DNA of 64,000 bases from Flavobacterium segetis. Its GTDB lineage: Bacteria > Bacteroidota > Bacteroidia > Flavobacteriales > Flavobacteriaceae. The DNA lies in contig NZ_FQWE01000009.1 in assembly GCF_900129575.1 (NCBI RefSeq), positions 1 to 64,000 of the forward strand. Reading direction: 5' to 3'. Shown here in pieces: positions 17,825-27,731 of this stretch. The notes beneath the pieces were generated by a model, which had not been told where the DNA came from, made no database searches, and saw only the letters and a list, made by a program, of their open reading frames with translations. Every line of letters starts with the position of its first letter. The stretch's first letter is position 1. The translations under genes and the position numbers were made by a program.

Positions 17825-18811
17825 ATGCCAAAAACAATAAAGAAAGTTGGTGTTCTGACCTCAGGAGGAGACTCGCCAGGAATGAATGCAGCCATTAGAT
17901 CAGTCGTTAGAACTTGTGCTTACCATAATATAGAATGTATTGGAATATATAGAGGATATCAAGGTATGATTGAAGGAGACTTCAAGGAAATGGGACCAAG
18001 AAGTGTAAATAATATCGTTAATAAAGGAGGAACGATATTAAAATCTGCACGATCTAGTGAATTTAAAACAGCTGAGGGCCGACATAAAGCGCACGAAAAT
18101 TTGCTAAAAGCTGGTGTTGATGCTTTAGTGGTAATAGGAGGAGATGGCACATTTACAGGAGCATTGCTATTTAACAAAGAATTTGATTTTCCAATAATGG
18201 GAATTCCAGGAACAATTGATAATGATATTTTTGGGACAAGTCATACGTTAGGATATGATACAGCTTTGAATACTGTGGTGGAAGTCATCGATAAAATTAG
18301 AGATACAGCAAGTTCTCATAATCGATTGTTTTTTGTAGAGGTGATGGGTAGAGACGCTGGTCACATTGCACTAAACGCAGGTATAGGAGCCGGAGCAGAA
18401 GAAATTCTTATTCCCGAGGAAGATTTAGGTTTAGAACGATTACTAGAATCTCTACAAAAAAGTAAAGCGTCTGGAAAATCATCAAGTATAGTAGTTATTG
18501 CCGAAGGCGATAAAATTGGTAAAAACGTGTTCGAGTTAAAAGATTATGTTGAAGCTAATTTGCCTGAATATGATGTCCGGGTTTCTGTCTTAGGTCACAT
18601 GCAGCGCGGTGGTTCTCCTTCGTGTTTTGATAGAGTTTTAGCAAGTAGGTTAGGTGTCAAAGCTGTAGAATCATTAATTGATGGAAAATCAAATTTTATG
18701 GTTGGTTTGCAAAATGATGCTGTTTCACTAACTCCTTTAGAACAAGCTATTAAAGGAAAAACAATGATTGATCGAGAGTTGTTGCGAGTTTCAGATATTA
18801 TGTCGACTTAA
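17825..18811 (+). CDS. pfkA: ATP-dependent 6-phosphofructokinase
   Basis: PfkA makes fructose-1,6-bisphosphate from fructose 6-phosphate, the committed step of glycolysis. The 328-residue cytoplasmic protein shows GVLTSGGDSPGMNA at 9-22 (ATP site), GGDGTFTG at 105-112, the catalytic PGTIDND at 128-134 and the allosteric/substrate MGRDAGHIAL and GHMQRGG motifs. The GGDG sequence marks an ATP rather than pyrophosphate user. gapA follows 106 bases downstream on the same strand, a glycolytic pairing. Confidence 0.97.
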   Translation: MPKTIKKVGVLTSGGDSPGMNAAIRSVVRTCAYHNIECIGIYRGYQGMIEGDFKEMGPRSVNNIVNKGGTILKSARSSEFKTAEGRHKAHENLLKAGVDALVVIGGDGTFTGALLFNKEFDFPIMGIPGTIDNDIFGTSHTLGYDTALNTVVEVIDKIRDTASSHNRLFFVEVMGRDAGHIALNAGIGAGAEEILIPEEDLGLERLLESLQKSKASGKSSSIVVIAEGDKIGKNVFELKDYVEANLPEYDVRVSVLGHMQRGGSPSCFDRVLASRLGVKAVESLIDGKSNFMVGLQNDAVSLTPLEQAIKGKTMIDRELLRVSDIMST

Positions 18812-18851
18812 TGTAAAGATTGCTATAAGCTGTTGGTTTTTACGAGAATAA

Positions 18852-19922
<1,071 letters not shown>

Positions 19923-19936
19923 TTATTTATATTTAC

Positions 19937-19975
19937 AAAATCCCGTTATAATTGAAGTAGCGGGATTTTGTTTTT
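19937..19975 (+). terminator. rho-independent-type terminator after gapA
   Basis: The 9-bp stem AAAATCCCG (19937-19945) with CGGGATTTT (19961-19969), a 15-base loop and a GTTTTTG tail lie 15 bases after the gapA stop. Confidence 0.85.
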
Positions 19976-20023
19976 GTCCTAGTTTTTAAATTACAATGTT
20001 TCTACCAAAAAAAATCAGAAAAA

Positions 20024-20875
20024 ATGAGATTAATAGTTGATAGCGGCTCAACCAAAGCCGATTGGATTGCAATAAATGGAGAAGGAAAAGTATTATTTAC
20101 GACTCAAACTTTAGGACTTAATCCAGAAGTGCTTGATGGCAATGAAATTGTTGAGCGTTTAAATGATCGCTTTGATATTTTGCAAAATAAAAAAGAAGCA
20201 ACGCACTTATTCTTTTACGGAGCAGGTTGTGGTACGGATCGTATGAAAATTGAATTGTCGCAAATATTTCAAAAATACTTTTCTAACGCAATTATTTCTG
20301 TACAAGAAGATACTTTTGCAGCAGTTTATGCTACGACTCCAAAAGGTGAAAAAGCTATTGTATCCATATTAGGAACAGGATCTAATTGTAGTTACTTTGA
20401 CGGTAAAGAACTACACCAAAAGGTGCAATCACTTGGATATATTGTTATGGATGATTGTAGCGGAAATGTTTTTGGAAAAGAATTGATAAGAAAATATTAC
20501 TTTAATAAAATGCCCAAAGATTTAGCTGATCTATTCGAAAAAGAATATGATCTTGATCCGGATGCAATTAAAAGCAAGTTATATAAGGAACCAAATCCAA
20601 ATGCGTACTTAGCTACTTTTGCAAAATTTCTTATACAACACAAGGACACAGAATTTTGTCAAAAAATTATTTATAAAGGAATGAAATCATTTGTAAAAAA
20701 TTATATTAAGCAATATGATAACTGCAAAGAGGTTCCTGTTCATTTTGTAGGCTCAATTGCCTTCTATTTAAAGGAGGAGTTAGAAGAGACATTTCTTAAA
20801 TACGAATTAAAACTTGGTAATGTTCTAAGAAGACCTATTGACGGACTAATAGCGTATCATGTAGCTAATAATTAG
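20024..20875 (+). CDS. N-acetylglucosamine kinase-like protein (BadF/BadG/BcrA/BcrD ATPase family)
   Basis: The 283-residue ASKHA kinase begins with the phosphate-1 loop LIVDSGSTKADW (3-14) and has a second motif LGTGSNCSYFDG near 115-126. This pattern is that of the Bacteroidota proteins annotated as N-acetylglucosamine kinases, which would phosphorylate GlcNAc or a related amino sugar from wall or chitin breakdown. Sugar specificity is not proved by the motifs. It follows the gapA terminator by about 50 bases, so it probably has its own promoter. Cytoplasmic. Confidence 0.85.
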   Translation: MRLIVDSGSTKADWIAINGEGKVLFTTQTLGLNPEVLDGNEIVERLNDRFDILQNKKEATHLFFYGAGCGTDRMKIELSQIFQKYFSNAIISVQEDTFAAVYATTPKGEKAIVSILGTGSNCSYFDGKELHQKVQSLGYIVMDDCSGNVFGKELIRKYYFNKMPKDLADLFEKEYDLDPDAIKSKLYKEPNPNAYLATFAKFLIQHKDTEFCQKIIYKGMKSFVKNYIKQYDNCKEVPVHFVGSIAFYLKEELEETFLKYELKLGNVLRRPIDGLIAYHVANN

Positions 20876-21008
20876 ATTTTTTTATATTTTATTCGTTTGG
20901 TCCATAAAATATTATCTGTGAATCACTTATAATTTATAACTAAATTTAAAATTTTAAATACTAAGGATTTACATTGCTGTTAGACAATCTTAATCTCTAG
21001 GTTGATAA

Positions 21009-21389
21009 TTATAAAACAGCAATCATAGATATCTCTACATTTACATTTTTTGGCAGGCATGCCACTTGAACCGTTTCACGTGCTGGAGCGGTTTTTTCAT
21101 TAAAATAAGAACTGTAAATAGTATTTATTTTACCAAAGTCTTTCATGTCCATTATAAATATAGTAGCTTTTACTACATTGTCAAAAGTCATCCCCGCAGC
21201 ATCTAATACCGCTTTCATATTCTGCATGACTTGCTCTGTTTCTAATTCTATTGTAGCATTTACAAGTTCGTTAGTTTTTGGGTTTATTGCAATTTGACCA
21301 GAAGTATATAAAGTACTGCCAGTTTGAACGGCTTGACTATATGGACCAATTGGTGCAGGAGCGTTTTCTGTAAAAATTATCTTTTTCAT
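21009..21389 (-). CDS. ridA: RidA family reactive intermediate/imine deaminase
   Basis: RidA hydrolyses reactive enamines and imines such as 2-aminoacrylate, made by PLP enzymes, and so protects other enzymes. The 126-residue protein has the family motifs GPYSQAVQTGSTLYTSGQ near 17-34, the conserved arginine in PARETVQVACLP near 100-111 and the C-terminal VEISMIAVL. Length and order are those of canonical archetypal RidA. It stands alone, downstream of lptD on the minus strand with 129 bases between. Confidence 0.93.
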   Translation of the reverse strand: MKKIIFTENAPAPIGPYSQAVQTGSTLYTSGQIAINPKTNELVNATIELETEQVMQNMKAVLDAAGMTFDNVVKATIFIMDMKDFGKINTIYSSYFNEKTAPARETVQVACLPKNVNVEISMIAVL

Positions 21390-21518
21390 CTGAATTTTGT
21401 GTTTATTTTGAATTTCGATTTAATAAAAAATAGAATTAATTGTTATATAATTGAAGTAAAGTCTCGATTATTTTGCTATGATTTATATGTGCTTCTTGAT
21501 GGATGAAATAAAATAGAA

Positions 21519-24263
21519 CTATCGATTGATTACGCTTCTTTTATCCCATTTTATATCACTTAGAACACCAGATTTTATTCCAATAAAGAATCCCCAATTT
21601 GCATTGACACCAAAAGGAGACCAATTGAAATCCATTCTCCAACTCAACAAGTCTCTTTCAAATCGAAGTTGTGTGAATGTAACCCCTTTTTGAACAAAAT
21701 CATAACCCGTTGAAACACCTGCTTTCCATTTTGGAGTTATATCGGCATTAGCAGAAATCATGATCGAATTACCTATAATTTTATTTTCTCGATTGTTATT
21801 TCCATAAGTTAGTGAATATGCAAATGTGATATCCCACGGTAATTTCGAATTAAAAAATTCCGAAATTTTATCTTCTCCTTCGGCTTCATCTTCCTTAAAT
21901 AAACTTCTTCTACTATCTCCTAAATCGACGTTAGTACCAAATAAATCATCTTCACGACCCCCATTTCGCTGACTCTGAACATTTTTATCCTTTTTTGAAT
22001 CGTCTTTTTCTTTACTAGAAACAGAATAATTTAATGTCATATTAGAACTCGTCATCCTAAATAGACTTCCTCCGTTATCGATATTAAATACATTAACCCG
22101 TTTTCCTGAATTATCAATAGCGTAGGGGTCTAATGTGGCTCCAAAGTTGACATTCATTTTATTGTTTAATAATTGCGTACCGCCGCTTACGCGCACTGGC
22201 GAGAAAGCAAGAGTAGTAATTCCATCCGCATTCAAATCATAACTAGTTGAAAGGTTTAAGTTGTTCAGTAGCATTATTTTTTTAGGTTCTACTTTCGTAC
22301 TGTCTTTATCTGTGACCTTTGCCTCAAAAGTATTACTCAAATCAAATCCTAAATTATTAGAATTGTTTAATCCTGGTGAACCAAAAACACCATTTTCAAA
22401 TCGTGTATATTGCTTATTCATTGTTCCACTAGCGTCAGATGCATAGGTGTCATAATATCTTTCAAAGCTTGGTGTGTACCCGTAAGATACAGATGGTCTC
22501 ATGACATGCCTAATCGATTTGATTTTTTTGTCTTTACCAAAATTAAAAGTTCCGTAAATAGTGGTTCCCATACTAGAAGAGAAAGAATAAGTTCTAAAAG
22601 CGTCAAAACCATTAACTACTTTATCTATAACTTTGCTTTGATCTTCATCATAATTTCGTGCAATAGTTTTAGTGTACCAAATCTCTTCATAGTTCATAGA
22701 TGTTGAGGCACTAAAGTATTTGAATAGTTTAAAATTTGTACTTAAAGGAATACTGTGCTGAAAACCTACTTTTGCATCTCGAAACATTTGAGGTTTGAAA
22801 AACAGCGAATCAGTAGTTACAATACTGTTACGACCATTTAAATTATATTGTAAATTGATATTTTTAAAAAATCCTTTTCTTACACCATCTTTACCAACAA
22901 ATGGATAAATTCTATCAACACTTAACTGTAAGGTTGGCAATGTCATATTGATTTCTTCTGTTTGCGTATTCTGAGAATGTGTTGCTGTTAGTGACATTCG
23001 AACTTGTGGAACGGTTGTAAAAGTTTTTGCGTATGAAATAGAAGAACTCAAGGTATTATTTAAGTTGGAACCAATGTTTAATTGGTTTATCGATTGCTTA
23101 AAATATTTACTACTACCAAGGTTAACTGACGCTGAGAAGCTAGAATTAGGACTCGCTTGTGCATCTTTAGAATGCGACCATTGAATATTATAAATATTTT
23201 GTTTTGAATAATCTGGATAACCTCTTTCGCTATTTATTAAATTTTCAAATCTCACATTTATGTTTCCGCGATAACTATATCTTTGAGCATAGCTAGATTC
23301 AAATCGCAGACCGTAGCTTCCATTCGTGTAATAATCTCCTAGAACGGTTAAATCATATTTATCGCTTAGTGCAAAATAGTAACCTAGATTTTGTAACGAG
23401 AAACCACGGTTGTTTGAATCATTATAACTTGGTAAAATTATTCCAGATATACTAGTCTCTTTGCCCATTGGGAAAAAAGCAAAAGGCAAAGCTATAGGAG
23501 TGGGAACATTAGCAATTACCATATTAGTAAAACCTGTAACTACTTTTTTACCGGGAATGAACTTTACTTTACTAGTTTGAAAATAATATTCTGGATTATC
23601 AACGTCTTTCGAAGTAGTAAAGATGGCACGTTTTAAAAAATAAACAGAATCATTTTCTTTTTTAGTGACGGCTGCTTTAATTTTGAATTCGCCCTGTTCT
23701 GATCGTGAATTATAGATTAATGCTTTTTTAGTTTTAAAATTAAATCGAATAGAATCTGGTTCAACGACATTCGCTCCTTGTTTAAAATTTGGAAACTGTG
23801 TAAACTTTCCTGTAGAATCTTTTATTCGTCCCGCATACACTTCATTCTTTTCATAATCTAACACTATAATTCCTGCTTTCAATTCAATTTCCTGATAATA
23901 GAGTTCAGCTTTATCGTATAATGTGATTAATTTTTTCTTTTGATCAATCTTAGCATATTTGTCAGCTTTGTATTTTACTTTTCCATCTAAAAATTGTTTC
24001 TTTGGTACAATACTATCAATTTTTATACTATCGTTTTCTTTAATTTGATTAACAGTGATAGGAGTTTTCAAGGTACTATCTTTTTTACCGCTATCTATTT
24101 GATTAGTAGTTGGTATAACTGACTTTTTTTTAATTATATCTTGTGAGTATGATTTGCCAGAACCTAAAGAGAGGAAAATTGATAGTAAAACGATATTAAA
24201 TAAGTTTGTATACAAAGGTTTTAATGCTATTTTTGTAAAATGATGGCCTGTTTTTTGACACAT
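21519..24263 (-). CDS. lptD: LPS assembly protein LptD (Bacteroidota type)
   Basis: This outer membrane protein of about 914 residues starts with a signal peptide (NLFNIVLLSIFLSLGSGKSYSQ). An OstA/LptD N-terminal domain follows (about 90-260; YADKAELYYQEIELKAGIIV-like strands), then a long C-terminal beta-barrel region with many alternating aromatic strands, ending in WDKRSVINR. LptD inserts lipopolysaccharide into the outer leaflet with LptE. The start is uncertain: the ATG at 24263 is used here, a TTG precedes it at 24266, and a TTG at 24215 would give a shorter, conventional signal peptide. A TAnnTTTG box (TAAATTTG, plus positions 24264-24271) overlaps the upstream start and favours the internal TTG. 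Divergent from the amidase genes. Confidence 0.88.
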   Translation of the reverse strand: MCQKTGHHFTKIALKPLYTNLFNIVLLSIFLSLGSGKSYSQDIIKKKSVIPTTNQIDSGKKDSTLKTPITVNQIKENDSIKIDSIVPKKQFLDGKVKYKADKYAKIDQKKKLITLYDKAELYYQEIELKAGIIVLDYEKNEVYAGRIKDSTGKFTQFPNFKQGANVVEPDSIRFNFKTKKALIYNSRSEQGEFKIKAAVTKKENDSVYFLKRAIFTTSKDVDNPEYYFQTSKVKFIPGKKVVTGFTNMVIANVPTPIALPFAFFPMGKETSISGIILPSYNDSNNRGFSLQNLGYYFALSDKYDLTVLGDYYTNGSYGLRFESSYAQRYSYRGNINVRFENLINSERGYPDYSKQNIYNIQWSHSKDAQASPNSSFSASVNLGSSKYFKQSINQLNIGSNLNNTLSSSISYAKTFTTVPQVRMSLTATHSQNTQTEEINMTLPTLQLSVDRIYPFVGKDGVRKGFFKNINLQYNLNGRNSIVTTDSLFFKPQMFRDAKVGFQHSIPLSTNFKLFKYFSASTSMNYEEIWYTKTIARNYDEDQSKVIDKVVNGFDAFRTYSFSSSMGTTIYGTFNFGKDKKIKSIRHVMRPSVSYGYTPSFERYYDTYASDASGTMNKQYTRFENGVFGSPGLNNSNNLGFDLSNTFEAKVTDKDSTKVEPKKIMLLNNLNLSTSYDLNADGITTLAFSPVRVSGGTQLLNNKMNVNFGATLDPYAIDNSGKRVNVFNIDNGGSLFRMTSSNMTLNYSVSSKEKDDSKKDKNVQSQRNGGREDDLFGTNVDLGDSRRSLFKEDEAEGEDKISEFFNSKLPWDITFAYSLTYGNNNRENKIIGNSIMISANADITPKWKAGVSTGYDFVQKGVTFTQLRFERDLLSWRMDFNWSPFGVNANWGFFIGIKSGVLSDIKWDKRSVINR

Positions 24264-24350
24264 CAAATTTACATATTATTTTTTGTCAAAAATAGGCAAA
24301 TAAATATTCTTATAGATGTAGTCCTTTTAATTAAATTAACGTATCACTTT

Positions 24351-25517
24351 ATGCACAAAATATATCAGGTTAGAATTATACCAGTCCTTATTTTAATGCT
24401 CCTTTCTACCCTTTCTCAAAGCCAAACAAATGGTTTTAAAGTGACTTTAGATGCTGGTCATGGTGCTCATGATTTTGGAGCTGTTTATGAAGGAAGAATC
24501 GAAAAAAATATTGCCCTAGCTATAGTTCTTAAAGTAGGTAAAATATTAGAGGCGACACCGCAAATGCAAGTTAATTACACCAGAAAAACAGATGTTTTTA
24601 TTGATTTGATTGAAAGAGCAAACATTGCAAATAGATTTAATGCAAATATTTTTGTTTCGATACATTGCAACGCTAATAGAAATACAGCAGCCGATGGAAC
24701 AGAGACTTATGTTATGGGTTTAAGTAAAATTGCATCAAATTTAGAAGCGGCCAAAAAAGAGAATGAGGTAATAACATTAGAGAAAGACTACAAGCAAAAG
24801 TACGAAGGTTTTGATCCAAATTCTCCTGAAACAATGATTGGAATGACTTTAATGCAGGAGGAGTATCTCGATAATAGTATTGCATTGGCTAGTAAAATTG
24901 AAGATTCATTTGCTGATCTAGGAAAAAAAGTTCGAGGTGGTGGGGTAAAACAAGCGCCTTTTATGGTACTCCATAAAGCATATATGCCTAGAGTATTAAT
25001 TGAAACAGGTTTTATTTCAAATACTATTGAAGGAAATTTATTGAATTCTGAAGAGGGTCAAAATGAAATTGCTAAAGCGATATCAGGTGCAATAATTCGG
25101 TACAAGAAAGAATATTTTGGTGGTGGAGAATTAGAGGTAAATGAGGAACTTCCTTCGCAGAAAATGCAGGAAATTGTAGTTACTGAAACTGTAATAATCG
25201 CAAAAACAAATACACCAGCTAAAGTTGCAGAGCAAACAGAAATTAAAAAACTTATGTTGACTGGTGTATCAATTTTTAAAGTGCAATTATTAGCAACTCA
25301 AAAAAGTATAGCACTAATACCTCAAAATTTTAAAGGTCTACAAAATGTGTCGGTAGTTTATGAAAATAATTTTTATAAATACACATATGGCGAGACAGCT
25401 AATTATGATGATGCAAAGAGACATCTACAAGAGGCAATTTCAAAAGGTTATAATACAGCATATTTGATTGCATTCAAGGATGGAGAAAAGATTAATATTC
25501 AAGACGCTATTAAGTAA
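24351..25517 (+). CDS. N-acetylmuramoyl-L-alanine amidase (Amidase_3) with C-terminal SPOR-like region, copy 1
   Basis: The 388-residue amidase cleaves the bond between muramic acid and the stem peptide. From the ATG at 24351 there is a signal peptide (to about 25). The zinc amidase domain follows, with DAGHG (H37), E51, SIHCN (H105) and the catalytic LIETGFISN (E218). An insert rich in lysine and glutamate sits near 130-150. The C-terminal 75 residues (FKVQLLATQ ... TAYLIAFKDG) resemble a SPOR-like peptidoglycan-binding module. The open frame extends further upstream but that part lacks a signal peptide. A paralogue follows 40 bases downstream. Confidence 0.92.
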   Translation: MHKIYQVRIIPVLILMLLSTLSQSQTNGFKVTLDAGHGAHDFGAVYEGRIEKNIALAIVLKVGKILEATPQMQVNYTRKTDVFIDLIERANIANRFNANIFVSIHCNANRNTAADGTETYVMGLSKIASNLEAAKKENEVITLEKDYKQKYEGFDPNSPETMIGMTLMQEEYLDNSIALASKIEDSFADLGKKVRGGGVKQAPFMVLHKAYMPRVLIETGFISNTIEGNLLNSEEGQNEIAKAISGAIIRYKKEYFGGGELEVNEELPSQKMQEIVVTETVIIAKTNTPAKVAEQTEIKKLMLTGVSIFKVQLLATQKSIALIPQNFKGLQNVSVVYENNFYKYTYGETANYDDAKRHLQEAISKGYNTAYLIAFKDGEKINIQDAIK

Positions 25518-25557
25518 TTTGCGTCATTTATCATAATTACATAAAATCCCAACTATT

Positions 25558-26709
25558 TTGCACTTCATAAACAAGTTTACAATCCTAAAAGTTTTTCTGT
25601 TTCTACTTCTTACTTCGCTAAATTATTCTCAATCTAATAAGTTTATTGTTATTTTGGATGCTGGCCACGGTGGCAAAGATCCTGGGAATTCCTATAATGG
25701 ATTTGTAGAAAAGGAAATTGCTCTTAAAACAGCTCTCAAATTAGAAAAATATCTAAGGAAAGAGAAAGATATTCAAATTATTCATACTCGAAAAACAGAT
25801 GTATTTATCGAATTAGTTGATCGCCCAAAAAAGGCAAATAATATTCATGCTAATTTATTCATCTCAATTCATTGTAATTCAGTTGCTAATCCTTTACCGT
25901 ATGGAACCGAAACTTTTGTGATGGGACTTTCCAGAACTAAAGGTAATTTAGAGATTGCGAAACAGGAAAATTCAGTGATACTTTTAGAGAAAAATTACAA
26001 ACAGACTTACAAAGGTTTTGATCCAAAAAATCCTGAGACTTTAATAGGTTTAAAAATGATGCAAGAGGATTATCTAGACAGAAGTATTCAACTTGCTTCA
26101 AAAATAGAAAGTAATTTTAAGAATAAAGTTAAAAGAAAGTCGAGAGGCATAAAGCAGTCTCCTTTATGGGTTTTGGATGCAGCATATATGCCGAGTGTTC
26201 TAATTGAGTTGGGATTTTTATCTAATAGTAAAGAAGGAAGTTTTCTGAATTCTGATGTAGGACAAGAAAAGATGGCAGAGGCAATTGCAAGTGCTATCTT
26301 AAATTATAAAAGAGAGTATTTTGATTCTGGATCTACTAAAATTAATAGCAAAGATAAATCTAGTGAAAGCTTAGATGAAGATGAAAAAGATAGTTCAAAA
26401 AGCATTACTTCCAATCGTTTTTCAGAGAGTAAAATTAGTAAGGATAAAGATTACAACGTTGTTTATAAAGTACAGTTTGCAGCCGGAAATTCTAACATCC
26501 CATTAAAAGCATCTAATTTTAAAGGTTTAAATAAAGTTTCTATGCGAACAAATAATAATAAATTTTTTAAGTATTCGTACGGTGAATCTTTAGATTACGA
26601 AGAAGCTAAAAATGATTTAAAAGAAGTGAAATCAAAAGGTTACACTTCAGCGTACATAATCGCTTTCAAAAATGGAAAGAACGTAAGCGTGGAAGAAGCA
26701 CTGAAATAA
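25558..26709 (+). CDS. N-acetylmuramoyl-L-alanine amidase (Amidase_3) with C-terminal SPOR-like region, copy 2
   Basis: This 383-residue paralogue of the preceding gene has the same residue spacing: signal peptide, DAGHG (H37), E51, SIHCN (H105), LIELGF (E217), then a low-complexity Ser/Lys/Asp linker (about 257-290) and a SPOR-like C-terminus (YKVQFAAGN ... SAYIIAFKNG). All metal and catalytic residues are kept, so both copies should be active. The start is a TTG at 25558, which puts the signal peptide at the very beginning. The linker is unlike that of copy 1, so the proteins may differ in partners or location. Followed by mlaD 51 bases later. Confidence 0.9.
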   Translation: MHFINKFTILKVFLFLLLTSLNYSQSNKFIVILDAGHGGKDPGNSYNGFVEKEIALKTALKLEKYLRKEKDIQIIHTRKTDVFIELVDRPKKANNIHANLFISIHCNSVANPLPYGTETFVMGLSRTKGNLEIAKQENSVILLEKNYKQTYKGFDPKNPETLIGLKMMQEDYLDRSIQLASKIESNFKNKVKRKSRGIKQSPLWVLDAAYMPSVLIELGFLSNSKEGSFLNSDVGQEKMAEAIASAILNYKREYFDSGSTKINSKDKSSESLDEDEKDSSKSITSNRFSESKISKDKDYNVVYKVQFAAGNSNIPLKASNFKGLNKVSMRTNNNKFFKYSYGESLDYEEAKNDLKEVKSKGYTSAYIIAFKNGKNVSVEEALK

Positions 26710-26760
26710 TTACAACAAGTCAAATATTTTATATTAAATTTGTAAAAAATAACATAAACA

Positions 26761-27726
26761 TTGAAAATATCAAGAGAAATTAAAACAGCCATATTAGTAA
26801 TATCTTCTATATTATTATTTATCTGGGGCTATAGTTTTTTAAAAGGAAGAGACTTATTCATCAATTACAAAACCTATTATGTGGAATATAAAAGTGTTGA
26901 AGGTTTAACAACTTCAGCCCCAGTTACCTTAAATGGTTTAGTAGTAGGTAAAGTGAGTAGCATCAATATCAATTATGAAACTGGAACATTATTAGTTGAA
27001 TTACAATTAAAGACAGATTTTCCAATTTCTGCTTCTAGTGTAGCTTCGCTTTACGAACCGGGTTTTATAGGCGGAAAACAAATTGCGATTGTACCTAATT
27101 TCAGCGATAAAACTTTAGCAGTTGATGGACAAAAATTTACTGCAGGAGTAAAATTAGGACTTACTGATAAAGTGGGTGATCAACTCGCACCCTTACAAGA
27201 AAAATTAGAAAAAGTTTTAAGCAGCACTGAAAAGTTAATTTCAGGTGTTAATAATGTTTTAGATCAACAAGGTCAAAAAGATTTAAAACTAACTTTAGCC
27301 GAATTAAGTAGAACCATTGAGCAATTTCATAAAGCGTCCATAAGTGTTAATAATTTGCTAGATGACAATAAATCACAAATCAAAGGCGTGGTAACAAATT
27401 TTAATAAAATAAGTACTAATTTTTCTAAAATTTCAGATTCAATAAATAAAGCTGATATTGGTAAAACAGTCAGAAATCTTAATAAGACCTTAGCTAAAGT
27501 GGACGGAATTATGTCAGGTTTGGAAGCTGGAAAAGGGTCAATGGGTAAATTATTAAATGATGATGCCTTTTATCAAAACATTAAAACATCTACGAAAGAG
27601 TTAGAGTTGTTACTCCAGGATATTAGACTTTATCCTACTCGATATATAAATATTTCAGTATTTGGAAAGAAAAACAAACCTTACATTGGTCCTAAAACTG
27701 ATTCTACTTCTACTATTAATAATTAG
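26761..27726 (+). CDS. MlaD family (MCE domain) lipid-transport protein
   Basis: The 321-residue protein has one N-terminal transmembrane anchor (about 9-27), an MCE domain (about 35-115; YKSVEGLTTSAPVTLNGLVV, LYEPGFIGGKQIAI) and a long helical C-terminal part (about 130-290). This is the architecture of periplasmic MCE proteins that shuttle phospholipids between membranes with an MlaE/MlaF-type ABC complex; no such ABC genes are in this window. The start is TTG at 26761. A TAnnTTTG match (TAAATTTG, 26735-26742) lies 19 bases before it. The position after an amidase gene and before the Fe-S genes is one I recall as conserved in flavobacteria. Confidence 0.9.
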   Translation: MKISREIKTAILVISSILLFIWGYSFLKGRDLFINYKTYYVEYKSVEGLTTSAPVTLNGLVVGKVSSININYETGTLLVELQLKTDFPISASSVASLYEPGFIGGKQIAIVPNFSDKTLAVDGQKFTAGVKLGLTDKVGDQLAPLQEKLEKVLSSTEKLISGVNNVLDQQGQKDLKLTLAELSRTIEQFHKASISVNNLLDDNKSQIKGVVTNFNKISTNFSKISDSINKADIGKTVRNLNKTLAKVDGIMSGLEAGKGSMGKLLNDDAFYQNIKTSTKELELLLQDIRLYPTRYINISVFGKKNKPYIGPKTDSTSTINN

Positions 27727-27731
27727 CCACT

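Noticed and set aside
24240..24350. Upstream extension of the first amidase frame
   Set aside because: It would put 37 residues in front of a normal signal peptide and overlap the lptD start region; the ATG at 24351 is preferred.
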